In this document: one piece after another, positions 26,278-34,626 of the stretch
Position numbering within the stretch: position 1 is the first letter of the stretch
Layout of the letters: every line of letters begins with the position of its first letter
From: Streptomyces yatensis
Lineage (GTDB): Bacteria; Actinomycetota; Actinomycetes; Streptomycetales; Streptomycetaceae
NCBI RefSeq assembly: GCF_018069625.1
Contig: NZ_CP072941.1
Coordinates: 7,192,001 to 7,256,000, forward strand
Length of the DNA: 64,000 nucleotides
Direction: 5' to 3'
The notes under the pieces: model-generated
Database searches by the model: none
Told to the model about the DNA's origin: nothing
The model's input: the letters and a program-made list of their open reading frames with translations, nothing else
Made by a program: the position numbers and the translations under genes

Positions 26278-26319
26278 CTATGGCTCTCTGGTCCTGGTCT
26301 ATGGCTCTCTGGTTCTGGA
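26278..26319. repeat. 21-bp tandem duplication at the 3' end of the peptidoglycan-binding gene
   Basis: CTATGGCTCTCTGGTYCTGG occurs twice in tandem; the right copy holds the true stop (TAG, minus strand) and last codons, the left copy repeats them beyond the stop. Two mismatches. Confidence 0.85.
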
Positions 26320-27333
26320 TTCGAGGTCGCGGCGGGTGTTCTCGCCGTAGACACCATCCGGGTCGCCCGTGATGTCGTGCTGGTCCTGGTAGCTGGAGAC
26401 CACCCGCCGCACCCCGGCGTCGTAGTCCCCGTCCGCCGCGCCGATGTACAGCAGCAGCTGGGACAGCCTCTTCTGCAGCTCGGCCACCTCGGGCCCGCTG
26501 TCGCCCTCGCGCAGCGCCGGCGGCCCGGTGGGCCCGGGAGGATCGGACGGGGCGGAGGTCGGGCCGCCGGAGGCGGTCGGCCCGGGCTTCGTCGCCGAGC
26601 CGGTCGGGGAGCCCGACGCCGAGGGGCGGGTGGTGGCCGAGGGGCCCGTCTCGCTCGGGGACGCGCTCGCGCTCGCCGAGCCGGACGCGGACGGGCGGGG
26701 CGTGGCACTCGACGACGGGGCACCGGACGACGGGCCGTTCTCCGCGGCCGGCAGCTCCTCCTCGACCGGGGCGCTGGCGGTGCTGTCGGCCAGCGTGCGG
26801 TCGCTCGCGCCGCCGCCGCCGTCCTCCTTGTGGTCACCGCCGAGCAGACCGGTGCCGACCGCCAGCGAACCGGCCACGGCCACGGCCGCCGCCCCCGCGA
26901 GCACGGCCGCCACGACCTTGCGCTTGCTCTTGCGGTGCCGGGCGGGGCCGGGCTCCTCTCCCGGTGCGCCTCCGTCGGCGAATCCCGGTGCGCCTCCGTC
27001 GGCGAAGACGTCGCCGTCCGCCGCCGCCTCGTCCCCGCCGGGTCTCTCCTCGACGCGGTCGATCACCCGCGTCTCGTCGGTGTCCCCCTTCTCCGCCTCC
27101 TCCTTCTCCTTCTCCGCCTTCTTCCTCTCCGCCTCCTCGAAGAGACGCAGATCACGCGGATCGGGCCCGCCCGGGCGCTCCTCCGAGCGCGTCACAAGGG
27201 GGTGCGGATGGGTCTGGTCGTCGGTCTCGCCTGCGGTCGCGGTGGACGCGGCGGCGCGTTCGGCACACGTACAGCCCGGGCGGCCGTTGGCGCGCGCCGG
27301 TGCGAAGCAGTGCGGGCAGGACTCTGCCGTCAC
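26299..27333 (-). CDS. zinc-ribbon, single-TM protein with peptidoglycan-binding domain
   Basis: A 344-residue protein with an unusual layout. Residues 1-25 have a CPHC...CTC zinc-ribbon pattern; ~45-95 are a charged coiled-coil-like stretch (LFEEAERKKAEKEKEEAEKG); ~139-165 is one TM segment (VVAAVLAGAAAVAVAGSLAV); ~175-275 are a Ser/Pro/Thr/Gly linker; ~280-344 are a PG_binding_1 domain (LREGDSGPEVAELQKRLSQL, YDAGVRRVVSSYQDQHDI). The topology puts the zinc ribbon in the cytoplasm and the peptidoglycan-binding domain outside. Similar proteins occur across Streptomyces; function unknown, perhaps wall sensing. Start GTG 27333 has GGGAGGG upstream. Confidence 0.85.
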   Translation of the reverse strand: MTAESCPHCFAPARANGRPGCTCAERAAASTATAGETDDQTHPHPLVTRSEERPGGPDPRDLRLFEEAERKKAEKEKEEAEKGDTDETRVIDRVEERPGGDEAAADGDVFADGGAPGFADGGAPGEEPGPARHRKSKRKVVAAVLAGAAAVAVAGSLAVGTGLLGGDHKEDGGGGASDRTLADSTASAPVEEELPAAENGPSSGAPSSSATPRPSASGSASASASPSETGPSATTRPSASGSPTGSATKPGPTASGGPTSAPSDPPGPTGPPALREGDSGPEVAELQKRLSQLLLYIGAADGDYDAGVRRVVSSYQDQHDITGDPDGVYGENTRRDLESRTREP

Positions 27334-27495
27334 GGAACTTTCCCTCCCTGGAGTTCGCAGCGATTATGCGCATCCGATCCCCTTCCGCGCAGGTGTTCGC
27401 CCGCCGTGCGGACCGGCACGGCGGGCCGTAACAGGGCATAAAGGTGAGGATGGGGTGAGGATGAAGAGGGAACGGAGGAGCGAGGAGGAGTCGCC

Positions 27496-29589
27496 ATGGC
27501 GCGGGACGGCGGCAGCCCGGCTCCGGCCCCGGGAGCCCCCGACGCCGTGGCCCCCGGCCCCGGAGAGGGCCGGCCGCGGCGCGCGGTCCTGGTGGCCATC
27601 GGCGCGCTGCTGCTCGGCATGCTGCTCGCCGCGCTCGACCAGACGATCGTCTCCACCGCGCTGCCCACGATCGTCAGCGACCTCGGCGGCCTGGAGCATC
27701 TGTCCTGGGTCGTCACCGCGTATCTGCTCGCCTCGACCGCGGCCACCCCGCTGTGGGGCAAGCTCGGCGACCAGTACGGCCGCAAGAGGCTCTTCCAGAC
27801 CGCGATCGTCATCTTCCTGATCGGCTCCGCGCTGTGCGGGCTCGCCGCGAACATGGCGGAACTCATCGTCTTCCGCGCGCTGCAGGGGCTGGGCGGCGGC
27901 GGCCTCATGGTCCTGTCGATGGCGATCGTCGGCGATATCGTCCCGCCCCGTGACCGCGGCCGCTACCAGGGCCTCTTCGGCGCCGTCTTCAGCGCCGCCA
28001 GTGTGCTGGGGCCGCTGCTGGGCGGGGTGTTCGTCGACCATCTCAGCTGGCGCTGGGTCTTCTACATCAACCTGCCCGTCGGCATCGTCGCCCTCCTCGT
28101 CATCGCCTCCGTGCTGCGGATCCCGGTGCGCCGCACCTCGCACACCATCGACTACCTCGGCACCTTCCTGATCGCCGCGGTCGCCGCCGCGCTGGTGCTG
28201 ATGACCTCCCTCGGCGGGGTCTCCTTCGGCTGGGGGTCCTGGCAGATCGTCGGGCTCGCGGTGGTCGGCATGGCGCTGCTGGCGGCCTTCGTACGGGTGG
28301 AGTTCCGCGCGGCCGAGCCGGTGCTGCCGCTCACCCTCTTCCGCAGCCGTACCTTCACGCTCTGCGCGGTCATAGGCTTCATCGTCGGCTTCGCGATGTT
28401 CGGCAGCATGACCTATCTGCCGACCTTCCTCCAGGTCGTGCAGGGCGTCTCACCGACCACCTCCGGCCTCCATCTGCTGCCGCTGGTCCTCGGCACGCTC
28501 CTGTCCTCCACCGTCTCCGGTCACCTGGTCAGCCGCACCGGCCGCTACAAGGTCTTCCCGGTCCTGGGCACCGCGATCACCGCCATCGGCCTGCTGCTCC
28601 TGCACCAGCTGCGGGAGTCCAGCGGGGTGGCGGAGATGAGCGCGTACTTCTTCGTCTTCGGCTGCGGTCTCGGCCTGGTCATCCAGGTGCTGGTGCTGAT
28701 CGTGCAGAACTCCGTCAGCTATCAGGACCTGGGCGTCGCCACCTCCGGCGCGACCTTCTTCCGCTCGATCGGCGCCTCGTTCGGCGTCTCCGTCTTCGGC
28801 ACGATCTTCGCCAACAACCTCGGCCCCCATATCGCCGACGCCCTCGCCGGACGACGCCTGCCACCCGGTATCACCCCCGGGTCCCTCACCTCCGACCCCC
28901 GCGGCCTCGGCCGGCTGCCCCCGGCGGACCGGGCGGCGGTGCGGCACGCGTTCTCCGTCTCCATCACCGACGTCTTCCTGTACGCGGTGCCGGTCGTGCT
29001 GCTCGCCTTCCTCCTCGCCTGGTACCTCCGGGAGGAGCCGCTGCGCGGCAGCGTCACCGCGCCCGACGGCAGCGAAATACTGGCCAGCAACCCCGTCCAG
29101 CGCTCCTCGCACGAGGAGTGCGCCCGGGCCCTGTCCCTGCTCGGCAGCCGGGAGGGCCGCCGGAAGGTCTACGTCGACATCACCCGGCGCGCCGGCCTGG
29201 ACCTCGGACCGGCCGCGAGCTGGATGCTGCTGCGCATCCAGCACTACGGCTCGGTCGAACCCGCGATGCTCGCCGAGCGCTCGCCCGTACCGCTGCGGGT
29301 CATCACCGAGGCGGCCCGGCAGATCGAGGAGCGGGGCCTGGGCCGCCGCTACGGACTGGACCTGATCCTCACGGACGACGGCCGCGAGGCCGCGATCAGG
29401 CTCTACGGGGCCCGCGAGGCGTCCCTCGCGGAACTCCTGGGCGACTGGTGGTCACCCGGCCGCCCGACCGACCTGAGCGAGCTGGTGGACGAGCTGACGC
29501 ACGAGCTGTGCGGCTCCGACGCGGAACAGCCGAGAGAAGGCACCCCCCGCCCCGACCACCGCCGCCCCCCGCCACCGCGCACGCCGTAA
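27496..29589 (+). CDS. DHA2-family MFS exporter with C-terminal MarR-like domain
   Basis: A 697-residue drug:H+ antiporter. Residues ~30-520 are a 14-helix MFS unit: LLAALDQTIVSTALPTIVSD is motif D1, LWGKLGDQYGRKRLFQTAIV motif A, and VLGPLLGGVFVDHLSWRWVF motif C of exporters. After the last helix (VPVVLLAFLLAWYLREEPLR) about 150 residues form a winged-helix domain: CARALSLLGSREGRRKVYV, GPAASWMLLRIQHYG, VITEAARQIEERGL, LILTDDGREAAIRLYGAREA, as in MarR regulators. The fusion suggests the transporter senses ligand or controls transcription itself. Start ATG 27496 has GAGGAGG upstream. Confidence 0.92.
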   Translation: MARDGGSPAPAPGAPDAVAPGPGEGRPRRAVLVAIGALLLGMLLAALDQTIVSTALPTIVSDLGGLEHLSWVVTAYLLASTAATPLWGKLGDQYGRKRLFQTAIVIFLIGSALCGLAANMAELIVFRALQGLGGGGLMVLSMAIVGDIVPPRDRGRYQGLFGAVFSAASVLGPLLGGVFVDHLSWRWVFYINLPVGIVALLVIASVLRIPVRRTSHTIDYLGTFLIAAVAAALVLMTSLGGVSFGWGSWQIVGLAVVGMALLAAFVRVEFRAAEPVLPLTLFRSRTFTLCAVIGFIVGFAMFGSMTYLPTFLQVVQGVSPTTSGLHLLPLVLGTLLSSTVSGHLVSRTGRYKVFPVLGTAITAIGLLLLHQLRESSGVAEMSAYFFVFGCGLGLVIQVLVLIVQNSVSYQDLGVATSGATFFRSIGASFGVSVFGTIFANNLGPHIADALAGRRLPPGITPGSLTSDPRGLGRLPPADRAAVRHAFSVSITDVFLYAVPVVLLAFLLAWYLREEPLRGSVTAPDGSEILASNPVQRSSHEECARALSLLGSREGRRKVYVDITRRAGLDLGPAASWMLLRIQHYGSVEPAMLAERSPVPLRVITEAARQIEERGLGRRYGLDLILTDDGREAAIRLYGAREASLAELLGDWWSPGRPTDLSELVDELTHELCGSDAEQPREGTPRPDHRRPPPPRTP

Positions 29590-29813
29590 GGGCGGGGCAC
29601 CTCGGGAGACCTTTGATGCGATGGTTGCGCCATATCAAGCATTTTGTGAAGGGGTACCCGGCCCCCCTTGGCAGCCCACCGCCCACCGGCCCACCGGCCC
29701 GCCACCCGGCGACGAACCCTAGGCCGCCGCCCCCGCACTCATGCTCAAAGCGCCGAAGGCGCGAGACGAGAGCCGTACCTGACCGAACACCGCACCCCCA
29801 CACGCATCCCGCC

Positions 29814-30389
29814 TCAGCCCAGCTCCTTGGCCATCCAGACCTCGGCGTACGGCCCCTCCGTGAAGGGCGGCACCTCCCGGTACCCATGCCGGGCGTACAG
29901 CGCGCGGGCCTCGACCAGGTCGAGCCGGGTGTCGAGCGCGATCCGCTCGGCGCCCAGTTCGCCCGCCGCCGTCTCGACGGCCGCGAGCAGCGCGGCGCCG
30001 CCGCCCAGCCCCCGCTTGGCGGGCCGTACGTACACCCGCTTCAGCTCCGCCGCGCGCTCCGGCCCCGCCGTGCGCCCGTCCATCAGCCGCACCCCCGCAC
30101 AGCCGGCGAGTTCGCCCTCGTGATGGGCCAGCAGGAAGACCCCCCGCGGCGGGGCGAGATCGTCGCTGGGCATCTCCGCGAGCGCCTGCTCGATCTCCTC
30201 CGGGGTCGAGTCCCGCTCCTCGTGGAGCCGGTAGTAGCGGTCCGCGACATCGACGAGGTACTCGCGCAGCAGCATGGCCGAGACCGGATCGTCGACGGGC
30301 CGCGCGGCGACCGTCCAGCCCCTCGCCGGCTCCGTCGCGGGGGAGGCCGGGGCGCGCGAACCGTCCTGGCTACGTGGCGTACTCGTCAT
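29814..30389 (-). CDS. GNAT family N-acetyltransferase
   Basis: A 191-residue GNAT. After a ~30-residue flexible N-terminus come MLLREYLVDVADRYYRLHEE, GCAGVRLMDGRTAGPERAAE, ELKRVYVRPAKRGLGGGAAL with the acetyl-CoA loop (RxxGxG/A as KRGLGGG), and ALYARHGYREVPPFTEGPYA. It is not one of the RimJ-like paralogues elsewhere in the window. Start ATG 30389 is favoured (AGGA upstream), with ATG 30398 as an alternative. Substrate unknown. Confidence 0.9.
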   Translation of the reverse strand: MTSTPRSQDGSRAPASPATEPARGWTVAARPVDDPVSAMLLREYLVDVADRYYRLHEERDSTPEEIEQALAEMPSDDLAPPRGVFLLAHHEGELAGCAGVRLMDGRTAGPERAAELKRVYVRPAKRGLGGGAALLAAVETAAGELGAERIALDTRLDLVEARALYARHGYREVPPFTEGPYAEVWMAKELG

Positions 30390-30515
30390 GGTCGGCATCC
30401 TGGCACTCACCACCGGCCTCACGCACCGCAGTTTGAGGGCCGAAGACCGGGCTACCCGAAGAGAGGAGCCCCCCGAACGCGGAGGGGGAAGCGAGCGGGA
30501 AGGCAGAAGCAGACC

Positions 30516-31226
30516 ATGTCAACTGCTGTCATCAGCATCGTGGTTGTCGTCGCGGTCGTCCTCGCGGCCGCGCTCATCATCCGCGTCGTCCGTGCGGGCG
30601 CCAGCCGTAGGGAACGCGCTCTGCGACGCCGCTTCGGGCCCGAGTACGAACTGAACGTCGCCCAGCACGCGGGCGACTCCAAGGCGGCGCAGCGGGAGCT
30701 GGACGAACGGCTGCGCATGTACGGCGATCTGAGGACCCAGCCGCTGCCGGGTGAGCTGCGCGAGCGGTACGTCGCCGAGTGGGCGGCCGTGCAGGAGATG
30801 TTCATCGAGTCTCCGGAGCGCGCGGTGACCAGCGCCGATCGGCTGCTGGCCCGCCTCGCCCACGACCGCGGCTATCCGTCGGACCGTTACGAGGAGCAGG
30901 TGGCGGCGCTGTCCGTGCACCACGCCGAACACGTCCAGGGCTACCGGCAGATCCATGACACGGCCGGCCTCGCCCGCGAGGGGCGCGCGGACACCGAGGA
31001 GCTGCGCGAGTCCATCGTGCACGCCCGGCCGTTCTTCGAGGACCTGGTCAGGCCCCCGCACCACGGCGCCACGACCGGCCCCGAGACCGCACGCCAGCCC
31101 TACGGCGAGCGGCGGAGCGGAAGCGGACTGCGTCGGTGGCTGCCCGGGAGCGGGACCGGCACCGGGACCGGATCCGGAACGGGCCATACGCGGTTCGGCC
31201 ACACCAGGAAGGGTGGCGCGTGGTGA
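30516..31226 (+). CDS. single-TM protein of unknown function, first of a coupled pair
   Basis: A 236-residue protein. An N-terminal TM anchor (VISIVVVVAVVLAAALIIRV) is followed by a charged helical domain: RALRRRFGPEYELNVAQHAG, AQRELDERLRMYGDLRTQPL, ERYVAEWAAVQEMFIESPER, ADRLLARLAHDRGYPSDRYE. The end is a Gly/Thr/Ser-rich tail with GTGTGTG-like repeats. I recognise it as a widespread Streptomyces secreted-protein type but know no function. The stop overlaps the next start by 4 bp (GTGA), so the two are co-translated. Confidence 0.8.
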   Translation: MSTAVISIVVVVAVVLAAALIIRVVRAGASRRERALRRRFGPEYELNVAQHAGDSKAAQRELDERLRMYGDLRTQPLPGELRERYVAEWAAVQEMFIESPERAVTSADRLLARLAHDRGYPSDRYEEQVAALSVHHAEHVQGYRQIHDTAGLAREGRADTEELRESIVHARPFFEDLVRPPHHGATTGPETARQPYGERRSGSGLRRWLPGSGTGTGTGSGTGHTRFGHTRKGGAW

Positions 31227-31789
31227 CGGATCCGATCGACCCGGCGGAGCACGACGGCCGGCGGCGCCATGGACTGGAGAAGCATGAAGTGGCGCCGCTG
31301 TCCCAGGGAGTGGGCAACAGGGACAACAGGGACGACAGGGAAGTAGCGGCGGATCCGATGACGTCCTGGCACTCGCCGGTGCCGACGAACGGAACGCGGC
31401 CGTCGAACGGTTCGCAGCCGTCGAACGGCACGAAGCCGACGACGCGGCAGCCGTCCGGGGCGTCCGGACCCTCCGGGACGTCCGCCGAGCAGCCGAACAC
31501 CCCGAACGGCCCCAGCTTCCCCGTGCTGCCGACCAGCGAGCACGACATGCTGGCCCAGCGGCTGCGGTACGCCGTCAGCGGCTTCGTCGACTCCCCACGC
31601 GGCGCCGTCGAGGAGGCCGATGCCCTGCTCGCGGAGGTGGCCACCCGGCTCGCCGATCTCCTGGCCGAACGCCGCGGCACGCTCCGTGCCGCCTGGCATG
31701 AGAATGACGCGGTCATCTCGGAGACGGAAGAGCTGCGCCTGGCGATGCGGGGCTACCGCAATGTGCTGGAGCGCCTCATCAGCATCTGA
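31223..31789 (+). CDS. unknown protein with repeat linker, coupled to the upstream membrane protein
   Basis: A 188-residue protein in two parts. Residues 1-~100 are low-complexity (NGTRPSNGSQPSNGTKP and Gly/Ser/Thr stretches). Residues ~105-188 form a helical domain: MLAQRLRYAVSGFVDSPRGA, EEADALLAEVATRLADLLAE, AVISETEELRLAMRGYRNVL. Starts GTG 31223 (4-bp overlap) and GTG 31220 are both possible, with AGGAAGGG upstream. It probably interacts with the helical domain of the preceding protein; no known function. Confidence 0.78.
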   Translation: MTDPIDPAEHDGRRRHGLEKHEVAPLSQGVGNRDNRDDREVAADPMTSWHSPVPTNGTRPSNGSQPSNGTKPTTRQPSGASGPSGTSAEQPNTPNGPSFPVLPTSEHDMLAQRLRYAVSGFVDSPRGAVEEADALLAEVATRLADLLAERRGTLRAAWHENDAVISETEELRLAMRGYRNVLERLISI

Positions 31790-31878
31790 CCGTCCAGGAC
31801 CGACGACACCACCACAACCGGCCAAACCATCAGGGCCACCCCTCGGCCACCGCCCGGATCCCCTCCGGGTGGTGGCCA

Positions 31879-31915
31879 TCTCCCATTTCTGGGATATCTT
31901 CTCGAATATGGGAGA
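31879..31915 (+). promoter_or_regulatory. operator/promoter over the XRE-cupin start
   Basis: Arms TCTCCCAT (31879-31886) and ATGGGAGA (31908-31915) are perfect inverted repeats, the right arm covering the start codon. TATCTT (31895-31900) lies 8 bases before the ATG, where a -10 box of a leaderless transcript would be. Autorepression is the likely use. Confidence 0.45.
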
Positions 31916-32483
31916 CCCGGAGATCGTCGCACCGCTGGAGGCCCGGCTGGCCACCCGCCTCGGCGACTTGCGCAGGGAACGAGACTGGTCACTGGAGGAG
32001 TTGGCGCGCCGGACGGGCATCAGCCGTTCGACGCTGTCCCGTCTCGAACGCGGCGAGATCAGCCCGACCGCCGCCCTGCTCAACACGTTGTGCACGGCCT
32101 ACGAGCGCACGATGTCGCGGCTGCTGGCCGAGGTGGAGGCGGAGCCGCCCCAGGTGGTGCGCGCCGCCGCGCAGCCGGTGTGGCGGGACGAGACCTCGGG
32201 GTTCACCCGCCGCTCGGTGTCCCCGCCGCATCCGGGGCTGCGCGGTGAGGTGGTCGAGGGCACGCTGCGCCCGGGTGCGGACATCGCGTACGACGGACCA
32301 CCGGTCCCGGGCGTCGAGCAGCACATCTGGGTGCTGGAGGGCGCGGTGGAGATCACGGCCAACGGCCAGGCGTACGCGCTCGGGGCGGGGGACTGTCTGC
32401 GGTTCCGGCTGTGGGGAAGCTCGCGGTTCCGCTGCGTGGGCTCCGATCCGGTGCGCTACGCGCTGATGGTCGTCCTGCCGTAG
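31908..32483 (+). CDS. XRE-cupin transcriptional regulator
   Basis: A 191-residue regulator. The XRE HTH is at ~10-65 (LATRLGDLRRERDWSLEELA, TGISRSTLSRLERGEISPTA), and a C-terminal cupin at ~115-190 (GVEQHIWVLEGAVEITANGQ, YALGAGDCLRFRLWGSSRFR). Such proteins sense small ligands with the cupin and usually repress adjacent metabolic or acetyltransferase genes. ATG 31908 has no Shine-Dalgarno, consistent with leaderless translation. The GNAT gene follows 63 bp downstream, a likely operon partner. Confidence 0.92.
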   Translation: MGDPEIVAPLEARLATRLGDLRRERDWSLEELARRTGISRSTLSRLERGEISPTAALLNTLCTAYERTMSRLLAEVEAEPPQVVRAAAQPVWRDETSGFTRRSVSPPHPGLRGEVVEGTLRPGADIAYDGPPVPGVEQHIWVLEGAVEITANGQAYALGAGDCLRFRLWGSSRFRCVGSDPVRYALMVVLP

Positions 32484-32546
32484 CGGCACCGCGGCACCGC
32501 GAGATCCCCAACCCCCCCCGCCACCCCGCAGAAAGAGAAGCGCCCC

Positions 32547-33089
32547 GTGCCCGCAGCACCCCGCATCGACCGCCTGACTGCCGCCGACTTCCCCGACACA
32601 GTCAAGGCTCTGGCCGAGCTCCTGGTCGACGCCGTCGACGACGGTGCCTCCATGGGTTTCCTGGCCCCCTTCGACCATGAGACCGCCGCGAGCTGGTGGC
32701 AGACGCAGGCCCCGGCGGTGGCCGACGGCACCCTGGCCGTCTGGGTCTGCCACGACACCCACGGCATCACCGGGACCGTCAGCCTGGCCTTCTCCCGGAA
32801 GCCCAACGGCCGTCACCGGGCCGAGCTCCTCAAACTGATCGTCCATCGCGAGGCCCGGGGCCGGGGCATCGCCCGCGCCCTCCTGGCCACCGCCGAAGCC
32901 GCCGCCACCGCCGCCGGGGTCACCCTCCTGCTGCTGGACACCCGCACCGGCAGCCCCGCCGAGCGGGTCTACGGCGCCGAGGGCTGGACCCGCTACGGCA
33001 TCGTCCCGGCCTACGCCGCCGACCCGGACGGCTCCCTGGAGGACTGCAGCTTCTTCTACAAGCACCTCACGCCGCCGACCGGGTCGTAA
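32547..33089 (+). CDS. GNAT family N-acetyltransferase
   Basis: A 180-residue GNAT. IDRLTAADFPDTVKALAELL starts the fold; AELLKLIVHREARGRGIARA carries the RxxGxG/A acetyl-CoA loop (REARGRGIA); LLLLDTRTGSPAERVYGAEG and EDCSFFYKHL close it. The Asp-rich LDTRTGS and FYKHL endings match the group of GNATs that use small-molecule amines such as antibiotic-like substrates. Start GTG 32547 follows AAAGAGAAG. It is probably controlled by the XRE-cupin regulator upstream. Confidence 0.9.
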   Translation: MPAAPRIDRLTAADFPDTVKALAELLVDAVDDGASMGFLAPFDHETAASWWQTQAPAVADGTLAVWVCHDTHGITGTVSLAFSRKPNGRHRAELLKLIVHREARGRGIARALLATAEAAATAAGVTLLLLDTRTGSPAERVYGAEGWTRYGIVPAYAADPDGSLEDCSFFYKHLTPPTGS

Positions 33090-33218
33090 ATCGGTCGTAC
33101 GGGGGACGGGTCACGGCCTACCGTGGCGCGGTTGTGATCAGCCGGGTTCAGGAAGATTCAGGCAGTTTCAGGCGGGTTCGGACGGGGCCGGCCGGGGGCC
33201 GTGAAGGGGCGGGACGCG

Positions 33219-34364
33219 ATGGAGCGGTACAGCGGGTGGGCCGATGAGGGGTTCGGCGGCGTCGCCGAGGTGTTCGCGCGGAACTTCGAGGAGTTTCCCG
33301 AACTCGGGGCGGCCGTCACCGTCTTCGCCGGTGGCCGCAAGGTCGTGGAGCTGTGGGGCGGGGTCGCGGACCAGGGGAGCGGGCGGGCGTGGGAGCGGGA
33401 CACCGCCGTGCCGGTGTTCTCGTGCGCCAAGGGCATCGTGAGCGTCTGCGCCCACCTCCTCGCCCAGGAGGGGCGGCTGGACCTCGATGCCCCGGTGAGC
33501 CGGTACTGGCCGGAGTTCGACCGGTACGGCAAGGAGGCCATCACCTGCCGGATGGTCCTCGGGCACCGGGCGGGGGTCCCCGTGCTCGACCGGGTGCTGA
33601 CGTTCGAGGAGATCGCCGACTGGGAGCCGGTGATCCGCGCCATCGAGGGGCAGACGCCGCTGTGGGAGCCGGGTGTGTCGTACGAGTACCACGGCCATGT
33701 CTTCGGCTTCCTCATCGGTGAGGTCATCCGGCGGATCACCGGCCACACCCCCGGCGCGTACTTCCGCCGGGCCGTGGCGGATCCGCTGGGGCTGCGGGCC
33801 TGGATCGGGCTGCCCACGGCGGAGAGGGACGGGCGGGCCCGGCTCGTCGAGGCCGAGGGGCGGCCCGGGATGCCGGGGCCCGAGCATCTGCTGACCCGCA
33901 TCGTGACCATGAACGGCGCGCTGGCCTTCCCCGGCCTGGAGGAGCCGCACGGCTGGAACGACCCGGCGCTGCTCGGCATGGAGCTGCCCGGCGCCGGCGC
34001 CACGGCGTCGGCGACCGGGCTCGCCGGGCTGTACGCGGCGGCGGTGACCGGTATCGAGGGCCATCGGCGGCTGCTCAGCCCCGAGACCGTGACGGACGCG
34101 GTCCGCGAGGTCTCGTCCGGCAAGGGATGGCTGGGCTTTGACATGGGAGCGCGCTGGGGCTCGGGCTTTCTGCTCGACTCGCCGTCCTTCCGGCCGATGC
34201 TGGGGGAGCGCAGCTTCGGCAACGACGGGGCGGGCGGCCAATTCGCCCTCGGCGACGATGAGTTCGGGGTGGGCTTCGCCTATGTGGCCAACCGCATGAT
34301 CGGCCACGGTGACGCCCGGGCCTCTCGTCTTGTCGCCGCCCTGCGGAAGTCTTTGGGCGGCTGA
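33219..34364 (+). CDS. serine hydrolase, beta-lactamase/EstB family
   Basis: A 381-residue class C-like esterase. VPVFSCAKGIVSVCAHLLAQ has the SxxK nucleophile (Ser-Cys-Ala-Lys); EPGVSYEYHGHVFGFLIGEV has the Tyr of the YxN/YxH motif; FGNDGAGGQFALGDDE stands where the third K/H-x-G motif is expected. No signal peptide is present, so it is likely a cytoplasmic carboxylesterase rather than a secreted beta-lactamase. ATG 33219 is favoured; GTG 33201 is a possible earlier start. It converges on the ThrRS-like gene across a long tandem repeat. Confidence 0.9.
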   Translation: MERYSGWADEGFGGVAEVFARNFEEFPELGAAVTVFAGGRKVVELWGGVADQGSGRAWERDTAVPVFSCAKGIVSVCAHLLAQEGRLDLDAPVSRYWPEFDRYGKEAITCRMVLGHRAGVPVLDRVLTFEEIADWEPVIRAIEGQTPLWEPGVSYEYHGHVFGFLIGEVIRRITGHTPGAYFRRAVADPLGLRAWIGLPTAERDGRARLVEAEGRPGMPGPEHLLTRIVTMNGALAFPGLEEPHGWNDPALLGMELPGAGATASATGLAGLYAAAVTGIEGHRRLLSPETVTDAVREVSSGKGWLGFDMGARWGSGFLLDSPSFRPMLGERSFGNDGAGGQFALGDDEFGVGFAYVANRMIGHGDARASRLVAALRKSLGG

Positions 34365-34394
34365 TCGTCCCCCACCCCGCCCCTTCCCGAAACA

Positions 34395-34624
34395 GGGGCT
34401 CTGCCCCTGGCCCCGGCGGGGCTCTGCCCCTGGCCCCGGCGGGGCTCTGCCCCTGGCCCCGGCGGGGCTCTGCCCCTGGCCCCGGCGGGGCTCTGCCCCT
34501 GGCCCCGGCGGGGCTCTGCCCCTGGCCCCGGCGGGGCTCTGCCCCGGACCCCGGCGGGGCTCTGCCCCTGGCCCCGGCGGGGCTCTGCCCCTGGCCCCGG
34601 CGGGGCTCTGCCCCGGACCCCGCT
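34395..34624. repeat. 23-bp tandem repeat, ten copies
   Basis: The unit GGGGCTCTGCCCCTGGCCCCGGC starts at 34395, 34418, 34441 and every 23 bp to 34602. Copies 7 and 10 have GGA for TGG (CCCCGGACCCC), and copy 10 runs into CCCCGCTCCTCAATCGCCGG. The last variant is the common Streptomyces intergenic hairpin element. Each unit contains GGGGC...GCCCC, so the array offers many hairpins between the two convergent genes. Confidence 0.92.
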
Positions 34625-34626
34625 CC

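Noticed and set aside
34395..34624. CRISPR-like interpretation of the 23-bp array
   Set aside because: Units are contiguous without spacers and GC-rich, and no cas genes are near.
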